Of a DNA stretch of 47,723 nt, positions 17,449 to 25,526 are shown in pieces (the first letter of the stretch is position 1; each line of letters begins with the position of its first letter). The position numbers and the translations under genes are program-made. The DNA is from a bacterium (GTDB lineage: Bacteria; Spirochaetota; JAHITG01): positions 1-47,723 of the forward strand of contig JAQTRT010000001.1 of assembly GCA_028711675.1 (NCBI GenBank). Reading direction: 5' to 3'. The notes under the pieces were generated by a model. That model ran no database searches and was not told the DNA's origin. It worked only from the letters and a program-made list of their open reading frames with translations.

Positions 17449-18468
17449 ATGATGAAGAATATATTGATAGCGGAAACGGACAGGATCGGGGATGTTGTTC
17501 TCTCCCTTCCTGTGTTTAAAAGCATCAAACAGGCGCATAGCCGAATTATCCTGACCGCGTTGGTGAGAAAATATACCGAAGGGATCTTCCGTAACTTCCC
17601 TTATGTGGATAAGGTGATCAGTTTCAGCGATTTATCGATAAGGTCTGAAAGAGAGCGGTTAAGAGAGGAGATACGTGAGAGGAATTTCGACGCGGCTTTA
17701 ATGCTTCATCCGGAATATAAAATGGCCAGGATCATTTACCAGACAGGGATCCAAAAAAGAATATCCTATGGCTGGAAATGGTATCAATATCTTTTTTCAC
17801 AGGTCCAGATCCAGCACCGGTCGCAGAATACCAGGCATCAGCTGGAATACAACCTGGAATTGTTGAAGCTTATTAATATCCATAAGAAAAGAACGGATAT
17901 TGTTTTGAAACCAGTAAAGGAGGATCTTAATTTTATTCATAAGATTCTAAAAGAGCAGAAGCTCTTAAAGAAAAAGCTCATCGGGCTTCATCCGGGCAGC
18001 GGTCATTCTTCCCTGAACCTGCCGCCGGATAAATACATTGAACTGATAGAGAAGATCAGGAGGAATTTTAAGGATTGCGAGATCCTTCTGACAGGGAATG
18101 AAAAGGAAAAATCCCTGATCGAGCATATCGCTTACAATACCAAGGTCTCTCTCCATCCTATGCCGTTGAACCTCTCCTTAAGCCATTTGATCGCTCTCAT
18201 TTCAAGGATGAACGTGTTCATTTCGAACAGTACGGGGCCGATGCATATCGCGTCAGCCTTACGTACCCCTGTTGTGGCCTTTTTTTCCCCTGTTTTTGTT
18301 CATTCGCCTATGCGCTGGGGACCTTACTGGGGGAAAAGACTGGTGGTAAAGCCTGAAGTGGAATGCAGGGAGTACTGGAAATGCAGAATGAAACACTGCT
18401 TATGGTATAACTGCTTTCAGAACCTTGATTTCAGGAATGTGATCGATTTTATCCGTACAGTCAAATAA
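17449..18468 (+). CDS. Glycosyltransferase family 9 (heptosyltransferase-like)
   Basis: GT-B fold enzyme of the ADP-heptose:LPS heptosyltransferase family, 339 residues. ILIAETDRIGDVVLSLPVF is the N-terminal motif, IGLHPGSGHSSLNLPPDKY starts the second Rossmann domain, and ISNSTGPMHIASALRTPVVA is the donor-binding signature. A C-terminal cysteine cluster (CREYWKCRMKHCLWYNC) is typical. It presumably extends an outer-membrane glycolipid core. ATG-ATG start at 17449/17452. It closes the rightward operon; two hairpins follow. Confidence 0.9.
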   Translation: MMKNILIAETDRIGDVVLSLPVFKSIKQAHSRIILTALVRKYTEGIFRNFPYVDKVISFSDLSIRSERERLREEIRERNFDAALMLHPEYKMARIIYQTGIQKRISYGWKWYQYLFSQVQIQHRSQNTRHQLEYNLELLKLINIHKKRTDIVLKPVKEDLNFIHKILKEQKLLKKKLIGLHPGSGHSSLNLPPDKYIELIEKIRRNFKDCEILLTGNEKEKSLIEHIAYNTKVSLHPMPLNLSLSHLIALISRMNVFISNSTGPMHIASALRTPVVAFFSPVFVHSPMRWGPYWGKRLVVKPEVECREYWKCRMKHCLWYNCFQNLDFRNVIDFIRTVK

Positions 18469-18604
18469 AGCAGGACCAAGCGCTTTATTTCATTATCTGA
18501 CTTCACAGGCTTTTTTATTAAATTATTCCAAAAAAGGGACGATAATTATAATAGCTGGATAGTAAGGATAATTTCCCCTCCCAATTATTATCCGAATATC
18601 TAGC

Positions 18605-18626
18605 AGGGGGCTTGAAAAAGCCCCCT
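18605..18626. terminator. Hairpin, first of a tandem pair between convergent genes
   Basis: AGGGGGCTT, loop GAAA, AAGCCCCCT: a nine-base perfect stem with a GNRA tetraloop. It is not followed by a T-run on either strand, so it may stabilise RNA ends rather than act as an intrinsic terminator by itself. Confidence 0.55.
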
Positions 18627-18631
18627 AAAAT

Positions 18632-18662
18632 AAAAAACCACACCTGAGTGGTGTGGTTTTTT
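18632..18662. terminator. Bidirectional intrinsic terminator
   Basis: Stem A6-CCACACC / GGTGTGG-T6 with loop TGAGT. The A and T runs at the foot make it a terminator on both strands, serving the GT9 gene on the plus strand and the NHL gene on the minus strand. The classic form is clear. Confidence 0.85.
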
Positions 18663-18700
18663 ATTTTATATCCGGATTATTTCAACTTTCACTTTTTCAA

Positions 18701-19882
18701 TTATTTTTCCGCGCCGGTGCCTGTTTTCTGCTGAGCCTGGCCGCCGGTTATCAGGCGTATTCTCTGGTTCTCCAGATCGCAGATGTAGAAATTGCCTTTC
18801 CCGTCGCCGAAAATATCGACGGGATGGGAGATCATGCAGATATTGGCAGGTGCGCCGTCCCCGGAAAAACCGAATTCGCCGATCCCGCATATTGTGGATA
18901 TGGAATTGTCCTTATCAACGATCTTCCGTATCCTGGAGTTCATGGAGTCAGCTATATATACAGCATTGGCGTCAGCCCATAAACCATAAGGCAGGTTTAA
19001 TTTTTCTTCGGTTGCCTTTAAAATATCACCATAATATCCATTGATTCCGGGGATACCGGCAATAGTGGAGATGATGCCTTCCCGGCTCACTTTCCTGATA
19101 ATGTGATTATCTTTGTCTGAGATATACAGTTCACCGTTGACCGGGATGACGTCCCAGGGTGTCCTGAGGTTGGCGATATTGGCCAGTTCACCGTCGCCGC
19201 CGTATCCCCCCATGCCTGTCCCGACCAGGTTATAGATATAGCCCGGGCGGGGGTCGGGGATGATCTTTTTGCTGTTGTCGCCGGCGATGGATCCTTTGAA
19301 ATAAATCACCCTGATCTTATTGTTATAGGTATCGGCGATATAGATATTGCCGTTTTCATCCAGGGTGATGGAGGTCGGCCAGGCAAAATCAGCTTTCACG
19401 GCCGGGCCGTTGTCTCCGCTGTTCCCGAACCGGCCGGAACCGGCCATAGTGCGCATGATACCGAATTCATTTACCATTCTGATCTTGTTATTTCTGCTGT
19501 CGCATATGAAGATGCGTACTTTTTTCTTTTCCTTATCAACGGTTTGGACATGAACGCCCATAGGAAAGGCCAGATTGCATTTTACGGCTCTTTGTTCGTC
19601 ACCGTTGAAACCGAAGTTGCCTGTCCCGCCCATGGTATGGATGACCTGAAGGTTATCGATCATTCGTATCCTGTTGTTCTGCATATCAGCGATATAAATA
19701 TTACCGAGATCGTCAAGGCAGATGCTCATGGGATTGTATAAAGATGCGTCCAGGGCTTTGATCCCGTCGCCCGTATATCCCATAAAACCGTTCCCGGCTA
19801 TTGTATCGATGGATTGGGCGCTTAAATTATAGGTGAAAAGGGTTAAAAAAAGGCAAAAAGATAGTATGATTATTTTTTTCAT
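18701..19882 (-). CDS. Secreted six-repeat NHL beta-propeller protein
   Basis: A signal peptide (MKKIIILSFCLFLTLFTYNL, ending near SAQS) is followed by six NHL repeats. Each has a glycine-rich GDG turn, a Pro-x-x-(I/V) strand and YIADxxNxRIR, for example GNIYIADMQNNRIRMI, GNIYIADTYNNKIRVI, VYIADSMNSRIRKIV and FYICDLENQRIRLI. Together they should fold as one six-bladed propeller in the periplasm or outside. The tail is short and Gln/Thr-rich. Such proteins usually bind other proteins or ligands; no catalytic residues are evident. The start has a CGGAGG site six bases before ATG. Confidence 0.9.
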   Translation of the reverse strand: MKKIIILSFCLFLTLFTYNLSAQSIDTIAGNGFMGYTGDGIKALDASLYNPMSICLDDLGNIYIADMQNNRIRMIDNLQVIHTMGGTGNFGFNGDEQRAVKCNLAFPMGVHVQTVDKEKKKVRIFICDSRNNKIRMVNEFGIMRTMAGSGRFGNSGDNGPAVKADFAWPTSITLDENGNIYIADTYNNKIRVIYFKGSIAGDNSKKIIPDPRPGYIYNLVGTGMGGYGGDGELANIANLRTPWDVIPVNGELYISDKDNHIIRKVSREGIISTIAGIPGINGYYGDILKATEEKLNLPYGLWADANAVYIADSMNSRIRKIVDKDNSISTICGIGEFGFSGDGAPANICMISHPVDIFGDGKGNFYICDLENQRIRLITGGQAQQKTGTGAEK

Positions 19883-19911
19883 GGAAACCTCCGTTCATTT
19901 TATTTTTTCAA

Positions 19912-19939
19912 ATAATAATTCTTATATTTTTAATGTCAA
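19912..19939 (-). promoter_or_regulatory. Promoter of the NHL gene
   Basis: Minus strand TTGACA (19934-19939), 16-base spacer, TATTAT (19912-19917). It gives a leader of about 22 bases that contains the Shine-Dalgarno. The -35 box is followed by TTA and the 16-base spacer, as at 5967-5994 and 25382-25409. Confidence 0.7.
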
Positions 19940-20004
19940 TAAAAATATGGAATAATATTAAGGTTCCCTTAATATTTTTTAATGGATTGTCAATAAAATA
20001 TCAC

Positions 20005-20032
20005 TTGACAATGTTTTTCCGGAAAGTATAAT
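20005..20032 (+). promoter_or_regulatory. Promoter of the small membrane protein/clostripain/beta-barrel operon
   Basis: TTGACA (20005-20010), 16-base spacer, TATAAT (20027-20032), both perfect. The ATG at 20042 is nine bases after the -10, so the predicted leader is only about 2-4 bases and there is no Shine-Dalgarno. Confidence 0.75.
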
Positions 20033-20041
20033 TTAGTTTAA

Positions 20042-20497
20042 ATGAAAAAAATAATCTCATTCCTGCTGATAATCAGTATTTTAGCCTTTATTTTTGAACC
20101 GTCACAGGTCAAGGCCGGCGGGCTTAGTTTTGGAAAAGGATGGGCCTGGCCTTTACTGGGAGTTTCTGTGCTGGCTGGTTTTGGAGCTAATTATTTACGG
20201 AACAAGGCGATCAGCCTGAACGATGATGCGGACACATTATATTCCGAGTATATGGCCGTTCCCCAGGGTCAGCCGAACGATGTTTTTGAAAAAAAATATG
20301 AGGCTTACGAAGATAAACTGGCTGAAGCTGAAGGCATGCGCACGTATTATTTGATCTGCCTGGGCGGCAGTATCTTAACGCTGGCCGGCGCCATCTATCT
20401 TTTTACCTATAAACCTTCCAGTAAGATCGTTAGTTTTGGTTATCAAACGGATTATAAGAACCAGAGCAACGATGTATTCGTTAAGGTTAGATTTTAA
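20042..20497 (+). CDS. Small exported membrane protein of unknown function
   Basis: 151 residues. A signal peptide or first helix (IISFLLIISILAFIF), a second hydrophobic stretch (WAWPLLGVSVLAGFGANYL), a charged helical part of about 60 residues (YSEYMAVPQG to AEAEGMRT) and a third helix (YLICLGGSILTLAGAIYLF) precede a polar C-terminus ending in VFVKVRF. I do not recognise the family. It is the first gene after a strong near-leaderless promoter and lies nine bases before the clostripain gene. A role in processing or anchoring of that protease is a guess from position. Confidence 0.75.
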   Translation: MKKIISFLLIISILAFIFEPSQVKAGGLSFGKGWAWPLLGVSVLAGFGANYLRNKAISLNDDADTLYSEYMAVPQGQPNDVFEKKYEAYEDKLAEAEGMRTYYLICLGGSILTLAGAIYLFTYKPSSKIVSFGYQTDYKNQSNDVFVKVRF

Positions 20498-20506
20498 AAT
20501 TAAACC

Positions 20507-21796
20507 ATGAAAAAAATCGTTTTTATTATCATTATTTTTCTCCTACTGGCCGGATGCAGTAAGCTTTTATTGGATTTTGAAAAACATCCCAGGGGCGATA
20601 ATCCCAATGATCCCATGGGGCCCACGCCTCCTACGGTTGAAAACGACGGTTCATGGCTTTTCATGGTATACCTGGATGCAGCCAATAATCTGGAAGAAGC
20701 AGGAGTAGCGGACCTGGATGAGATGACCAAGGTTGATTTTACCGGATACAGCGGAAAGAATATCACCAAGATCGTCCTTATGGACCGCATCAACGGCTAT
20801 TCCACGGCTGACGGGGACTGGAAAGGCGCCAAGCTCATCAAGATCGAACCCAACGGAGGTAAAACGTATTTAAGCAATGTGATCAACGGCACTGCTGTCA
20901 GCCGGGCAGGGAATGCGGAGATCAACATGGGCGATCCGAATACTTTAAAGGATTTTATCCAGTACTGCATCAATAATTACGGCACTGGGATGAATTACTT
21001 TCTTCTCGATATCTGGAATCACGGCGGCGGCTGGAGAAACGACGGTGATCCGCAGAATGATATACGGAAGGCCATCTGCTGGGACGATGATAACGGCTCG
21101 GATACGCTTTATATGGACGAAGTACAGCAGGCTTTGTCTGCAGCCGGAAAAAAAATGGATATTATTTATATGGATGCCTGCCTGATGCAGATGATGGAAG
21201 TGAATTATGAATTAAGGAACCTGACCAGTTATCTTGTCGCTTCCGAAGAGACAGTACCGGGTAACGGCGGGGATTATACGGATATTTTTACGCGTTATAA
21301 GAATCTTACGGATAAACATACACCGTATAATTTCAGTTATGAGATCGTGGGTTCCTACAGGAACCAGTATTACACTACATCGGATACGACCTTATCGGCT
21401 ATTGATGAGACAAAAATCTCCGCGTTCATGACAGCTCTTAATACATTCGCGGATAACCTTCAGAAAGTGGACGGAGCCAAGATCAAGGACGTACGGAGCA
21501 AGACTAAAAGCTTTGCTTATACGGACCAGGCGGACCTGTATCATTTTGCCCAGCTCTGTAATGAGAAAATCAGCGGAGGTGTGGCTGGAGCTTCTGAGGT
21601 CATGTCCGCTGTAAACGCGCTCATGATCAAAGAATATCATCACGGTTCCAGTATGAGTGACTGCCACGGGATTGCTATTTATTTCCCGCCCAATCCTTCC
21701 CAGGTGGACGCGACTTATTGGACCAGTTCCGGTCTTGATATTGTAAGCGCAGGAAGCAAGTGGGTTAATTTCCTGCAATGGTGGAAGCAGCAATAA
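20507..21796 (+). CDS. Clostripain-family (C11) lipoprotein protease
   Basis: 429 residues. The lipobox LLAGC places the lipidated cysteine at residue 17. After a Pro/Asn-rich spacer comes the C11 domain: WLFMVYLDAANNLEE, then the catalytic His172 in LLDIWNHGGGWR, and the catalytic Cys225 in IIYMDACLMQMMEVNYEL. The Asp before Cys and the SYLVASEETVPG strand are typical, as is YTDIF further on. Family members are self-activating, often arginine-specific cysteine peptidases. It should be exposed at the periplasmic or outer surface. It has no Shine-Dalgarno and starts ten bases after the preceding stop, so it is probably translationally coupled. Confidence 0.9.
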   Translation: MKKIVFIIIIFLLLAGCSKLLLDFEKHPRGDNPNDPMGPTPPTVENDGSWLFMVYLDAANNLEEAGVADLDEMTKVDFTGYSGKNITKIVLMDRINGYSTADGDWKGAKLIKIEPNGGKTYLSNVINGTAVSRAGNAEINMGDPNTLKDFIQYCINNYGTGMNYFLLDIWNHGGGWRNDGDPQNDIRKAICWDDDNGSDTLYMDEVQQALSAAGKKMDIIYMDACLMQMMEVNYELRNLTSYLVASEETVPGNGGDYTDIFTRYKNLTDKHTPYNFSYEIVGSYRNQYYTTSDTTLSAIDETKISAFMTALNTFADNLQKVDGAKIKDVRSKTKSFAYTDQADLYHFAQLCNEKISGGVAGASEVMSAVNALMIKEYHHGSSMSDCHGIAIYFPPNPSQVDATYWTSSGLDIVSAGSKWVNFLQWWKQQ

Positions 21797-21838
21797 AAGA
21801 AGGACCGTATCCCGGCATTTAAAAACGAGGAATGGCAT

Positions 21839-23389
21839 ATGAAAAAAGTATTGATTTTATATCTTATCCTTCTGGGCGTATCAAACCTGCACGGGACCAC
21901 AACGCGGGTAAAGAGCCTTGGTGATGTTGAGAATCCGGTCACAGGCAAGATCTCAGGCCTGATAAAAGATGATATTACGGATATTTATTTTAATCCGGCC
22001 CGGGTTAATGATGTCAAAGCCTTTCTTGTGCTTATGGCCGGGAACCTGCATTATGGATACCAGGATGATTCAGGTCTGAGCCAGGATGAAAAATGGGAAT
22101 ACTTCAAGGTCATAGAAGGCGTCACGACCAACCAATCCAAAGTAACATATGACCGGAAAGGATATGATTTTGAATTTAACACAGGCGTCCTGATCCCCTT
22201 ACAAGCTATAAACCTTTTTATCAACTACCAGCCGTACTGGATCATGAATAATGAGGATTATTCGTTCAACACTAATGTGAATTCCGGCAGCAGCGTTCTT
22301 CTGAAAAGCCGCAGGCACTCCTATACGGAACAGAAGATTCCGTTCGATATCACGCTGGGATTCAATATAAGGGACGCCGTACTCCTGGGGCTCCGGGCAG
22401 GTTATTTTCATTCCCGGCATGAGGAATTTTTCAGGGACCAGGACGGCAAGGTGAGCAAAAAGAGCGATTTTAACAATGATAATTATATTCTCGGAACAGG
22501 CTTGAAGTTCAATTTTTCCAGAAAGATCAGTTTGAGCTTTGCCGCTGATTTCAGTATCAGCCAGAAGGATGAGTCGCCTTTAAGGGTCGAAGGCGGATTT
22601 TCAGGTGCCGGGAACTACAATTATGATGATGCGCAGATGCTGTATCATTACATTACGGCCGAACAGGAGGCCGGTTACAATTTCAGGCTCATACCGGAGA
22701 TTTCCCTGAGTGAATCGAAGGAAGAGTTTATCCGCATCATGCTGGAAGTCAATTTTATTGATTACAATAAAAAATTCAACTTTAATGAAAAAGGCAGTCT
22801 TAGTATCTATGAGATAAAGGATTTCAATAAAAACCAGGCCTTCGGGAACCTGGGCGCTAGTTTCAACCATATCTTAAGTGAAAGCACAAAGGCGATCTAT
22901 GGCCTGAAGTATACCGGCCTTGTGAAAGGATTGAACCAGTATAAATTTTATGAGAACAGGAATGATAAAACGAAATACAAAGAGTATAAGGAAGTGGATT
23001 ACGATCATTTTCTGAATATTTTCGTGGGCTTTGACACAAAGGTCACGCGGTATCTTTTCCTGAGAAGCGGCTTGTCGCAGGGCCTGTACCGAAAGAAAAT
23101 CGTCAAGGAGTATGACAGCAGCGTTGACCAGATTCTGGGCACGACAGTCGATGAGACCAGCCGGATCTGGGAAGAATATATGCCCGGTACCGTGTTCTCC
23201 CTGGGCTTCTGCATCCAGCCCATGAGCCGTTTGAATCTGGAATTCGATTTTACAGGTTCAAAGGACTGGGATATGCAGAACATTACACGTTACAACGAGG
23301 TTAAGAAAGTGAACGGCAGGAAAAAAGAAGAGACCATTACCAAGAATTACGATTTAAATTTTGGTATCAGCCTGACATACAAGATCTGA
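21839..23389 (+). CDS. Predicted outer-membrane beta-barrel protein
   Basis: 516 residues. A signal peptide (MKKVLILYLILLGVSNLHG) is followed by an N-terminal segment with IYFNPARV, a motif of FadL/PorV-like barrels. Alternating amphipathic strands run to the end and finish with YDLNFGISLTYKI, a typical barrel-closing strand. No cysteines or enzyme motifs are apparent. The ribosome site GAGGAAT precedes ATG 21839. It is the last gene of the operon with the clostripain lipoprotein, 42 bases downstream of it. The substrate is unknown. Confidence 0.72.
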   Translation: MKKVLILYLILLGVSNLHGTTTRVKSLGDVENPVTGKISGLIKDDITDIYFNPARVNDVKAFLVLMAGNLHYGYQDDSGLSQDEKWEYFKVIEGVTTNQSKVTYDRKGYDFEFNTGVLIPLQAINLFINYQPYWIMNNEDYSFNTNVNSGSSVLLKSRRHSYTEQKIPFDITLGFNIRDAVLLGLRAGYFHSRHEEFFRDQDGKVSKKSDFNNDNYILGTGLKFNFSRKISLSFAADFSISQKDESPLRVEGGFSGAGNYNYDDAQMLYHYITAEQEAGYNFRLIPEISLSESKEEFIRIMLEVNFIDYNKKFNFNEKGSLSIYEIKDFNKNQAFGNLGASFNHILSESTKAIYGLKYTGLVKGLNQYKFYENRNDKTKYKEYKEVDYDHFLNIFVGFDTKVTRYLFLRSGLSQGLYRKKIVKEYDSSVDQILGTTVDETSRIWEEYMPGTVFSLGFCIQPMSRLNLEFDFTGSKDWDMQNITRYNEVKKVNGRKKEETITKNYDLNFGISLTYKI

Positions 23390-23408
23390 CCCGGAGGGGA
23401 AGGGGGTA

Positions 23409-23843
23409 TCATGTTGTGAAGTTGACGCTGGTGTTCTTTTCCAGCGCCGTATCATCGCCGGGAGTGTTCTGGCTGGCGATCTGAGCCCATACTTCTTTCA
23501 GTTCCGTCAGCATTTTCAGGACTTCATCCACAGGTTCGGTCTTTTTATAGATATTCGCTTCAATAAGCCGCTTGTTCATGTAAATATAAAGATTATACAG
23601 TTTGCTGGCAATATCACCGGCCTCCATGTTGAGGGAAAGGAGGAGCTCCATGATGATATCCTGGGCGCGTGTGATCTTGTTATGGACCTCCTCGGTTTTT
23701 TTATTGATGATGGCATCCCTGGCGGCATTCAGGAACTTGATGGCACCGTCATAGAGCATCACGATCAGCTTCCCCTGGTTGGCTGTCTTGATCTGCGTCT
23801 CTTTATATTTATCGATCGGATTATTTGATTTCGGACCGTTCAT
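23409..23843 (-). CDS. fliS: Flagellin chaperone FliS
   Basis: 144 residues, all-helical. The N-terminal motif YKETQIKTANQGKLIVMLYD is the FliS signature, followed by GAIKFLNAARDAI and LYNLYIYMNKRLIEAN. FliS binds the flagellin C-terminus and prevents premature polymerisation. The tail is Thr/Asn-rich and disordered. A CAGGAG site precedes ATG 23843. No other flagellar gene is nearby; it is the last gene of a leftward block after recX (56-base gap), which is an unusual place for it. Confidence 0.92.
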   Translation of the reverse strand: MNGPKSNNPIDKYKETQIKTANQGKLIVMLYDGAIKFLNAARDAIINKKTEEVHNKITRAQDIIMELLLSLNMEAGDIASKLYNLYIYMNKRLIEANIYKKTEPVDEVLKMLTELKEVWAQIASQNTPGDDTALEKNTSVNFTT

Positions 23844-23899
23844 TCATTGACTCCTGTTATATCATCGTCGCTGACTAAAATAAACTTTACCTGATTCTG

Positions 23900-24508
23900 T
23901 CAGTCCCGGATCTCTGATATGATCTCGTGGATGAGGTCATAGGTAAATCCGTTTCCCAGCAGGTAATTTTTTATTTTATTCAGGTCCTTCTTTTTTTCCT
24001 TAAAATGCTTCCGGAGCAGCTTCCTGGCCATTTCTGGTTCATCATATTCCGCATATATTTTTTCCAGAGCCGGCGAGATGAGCTCCTTTTTAAATTTTTT
24101 GTTCCTGAGGATATGCTTCAATTTCAGCTTTCCCATGGGTTTCAGGTTCAGTTTGGTCCTGGCGTACTCATGGATGATCTTAGCATCATCGATATAGCCG
24201 TATTGTTTAAGGTTATCCAGGACCTGATGCGCTGTCTTTTCCGGGAACCGGCTGACCAGCTTGGCATACAGTTCATTCTCTGAATAGGTCTTCCCGGCCA
24301 CGAGACGGTAGGCGTAATCTTTGGCTTTTTGCAGGCTATAAGTATGGATAAGCTTCTGAAGCTCTTCGTCGGACAGGCTGGTGTCAGCCCTTAACTGAAG
24401 GTACTGTAAATCTTTTTGGGATAAAGAAAAAGCAAATTGCTCATCCACATAAACAGAGAAATAAGCCTTGTTCCTTTTTTGAGGAACAATTTTCGAAATG
24501 ACCGGCAT
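23900..24508 (-). CDS. recX: Regulatory protein RecX
   Basis: 202 residues of three-helix repeats typical of RecX, the RecA inhibitor. Motifs: ALRLVAGKTYSENEL-like segment (AYRLVAGKTYSENELYAKL), LKQYGYIDDAKIIHEYART, and KGLKLKHIL-like (MGKLKLKHILRNKKF). The C-terminus ends NGFTYDLIHEIISEIRD. It starts six bases after the rpsI stop without a Shine-Dalgarno. recX usually accompanies recA; recA is not in this window, so the pairing with ribosomal genes is notable. Confidence 0.9.
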   Translation of the reverse strand: MPVISKIVPQKRNKAYFSVYVDEQFAFSLSQKDLQYLQLRADTSLSDEELQKLIHTYSLQKAKDYAYRLVAGKTYSENELYAKLVSRFPEKTAHQVLDNLKQYGYIDDAKIIHEYARTKLNLKPMGKLKLKHILRNKKFKKELISPALEKIYAEYDEPEMARKLLRKHFKEKKKDLNKIKNYLLGNGFTYDLIHEIISEIRD

Positions 24509-24514
24509 ATAAGG

Positions 24515-24907
24515 TTATCTTTTTGAGAACTGGAACTTTTTCCTGGCTTTGGGATGGCCATATTTTTTTCTTTCTATAATGCGGGAATCACGGGTAAGGA
24601 GACCTTCCTTTTTCAGAATGGGCCGGAATTTGGGATTAACCAGGATCAAGGCCCGGGCAATGCCTAATTTGATGGCATCGGTCTGGCCTGTTGTTCCGCC
24701 CCCTTTCACGGTAATGGTGATATCATAACCGTTTTCGCTGGAAGTCAGGATCAGCGGGAGTTTGATCAGACTCTGCTGTCGCGGGACCCGGATGTAATCC
24801 TCCAGGGATTTCTCGTTGACCATGATCTTTCCCGTGCCTATTTTTATCTTTACCTGGGCAGAAGATTCCTTCCGTCTGCCTGTGGCATTAAAAACTTTCT
24901 TTTCCAA
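24515..24907 (-). CDS. rpsI: 30S ribosomal protein S9
   Basis: Matches S9: ATGRRKESSAQVKI near the start, VKGGGTTGQTDAIKLGIARA in the middle and the basic tail KYGHPKARKKFQFSKR. The usual S9 ends in KKR-like QFSKR, which reaches the decoding site. An ATG exists at 24913, but the AAGGAGG site lies only one base before it. The TTG at 24907 is seven bases away, which is the best spacing, so I place the start there; the difference is two residues. The gene follows rplM by six bases or so. Confidence 0.94.
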   Translation of the reverse strand: MEKKVFNATGRRKESSAQVKIKIGTGKIMVNEKSLEDYIRVPRQQSLIKLPLILTSSENGYDITITVKGGGTTGQTDAIKLGIARALILVNPKFRPILKKEGLLTRDSRIIERKKYGHPKARKKFQFSKR

Positions 24908-24919
24908 GGTCATGCCTCC

Positions 24920-25345
24920 TTATGCATTTAATAAAACAGGATTCTGGGCTTTATGGGGGTGGTCCGTGCTTCTGTAGACCTTCAGCCTGGTCATCAGTTT
25001 ATCTTGTAGCTTGTTCTTCGGAAGCATCCCTTTCACTGCGCTGTTGATCAGATATTTCGGATTGGTCTTTAACAGGGAACCTGCTGTCTTTTGTTTAAAC
25101 CCGCCCGGGTAATTGGAATGCGTTGTGTAAAGCTTTTTATTCAGTTTATCGCCGGTCAGTTTGATCTTATCCGCATTGACGACGATAACAAAGTCGCCGC
25201 AGAGAGCATCATGGGTATAGGAGGTCTTTTCCTTGCCCATCAGGATATTGGCGATCCGGCAGGCCAGGCGGCCAAGGATTTTATTTTCCGCATCAATGAT
25301 ATACCATTGCTCCTTTGATTCATTTGTCCGTTTCGTAATTCTCAT
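24920..25345 (-). CDS. rplM: 50S ribosomal protein L13
   Basis: 141 residues. WYIIDAENKILGRLACRIAN at the start, GDFVIVVNADKIKLTGDK and the KYLINSAVKGMLPKNKL motif identify L13. It ends DHPHKAQNPVLLNA. The ribosome site AGGAGAG is nine bases upstream. First gene of the leftward rplM-rpsI-recX-(fliS) block. Confidence 0.97.
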   Translation of the reverse strand: MRITKRTNESKEQWYIIDAENKILGRLACRIANILMGKEKTSYTHDALCGDFVIVVNADKIKLTGDKLNKKLYTTHSNYPGGFKQKTAGSLLKTNPKYLINSAVKGMLPKNKLQDKLMTRLKVYRSTDHPHKAQNPVLLNA

Positions 25346-25381
25346 TTTTCTTCTCTCCTAAAAGAATAAATTATAAGGCAG

Positions 25382-25409
25382 AATTTATACTTTTTTAATA
25401 TAATGTCAA
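25382..25409 (-). promoter_or_regulatory. Candidate promoter of rplM-rpsI-recX
   Basis: Minus strand TTGACA at 25404-25409 followed by TTA. With a 16-base spacer the -10 is TAAATT (25382-25387, 4/6). TATAAA two bases earlier is an alternative -10 with a short spacer. Confidence 0.55.
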
Positions 25410-25526
25410 TAAAAATATTACTGAAATAAGCAGGAGAACCCTGGATTATTTAATTTTCATTAAAAATAAAGCGATTCCGGCATATTTTTTATTATTTTTC
25501 AATAAAATTATACTAAAAGAAGAGTC

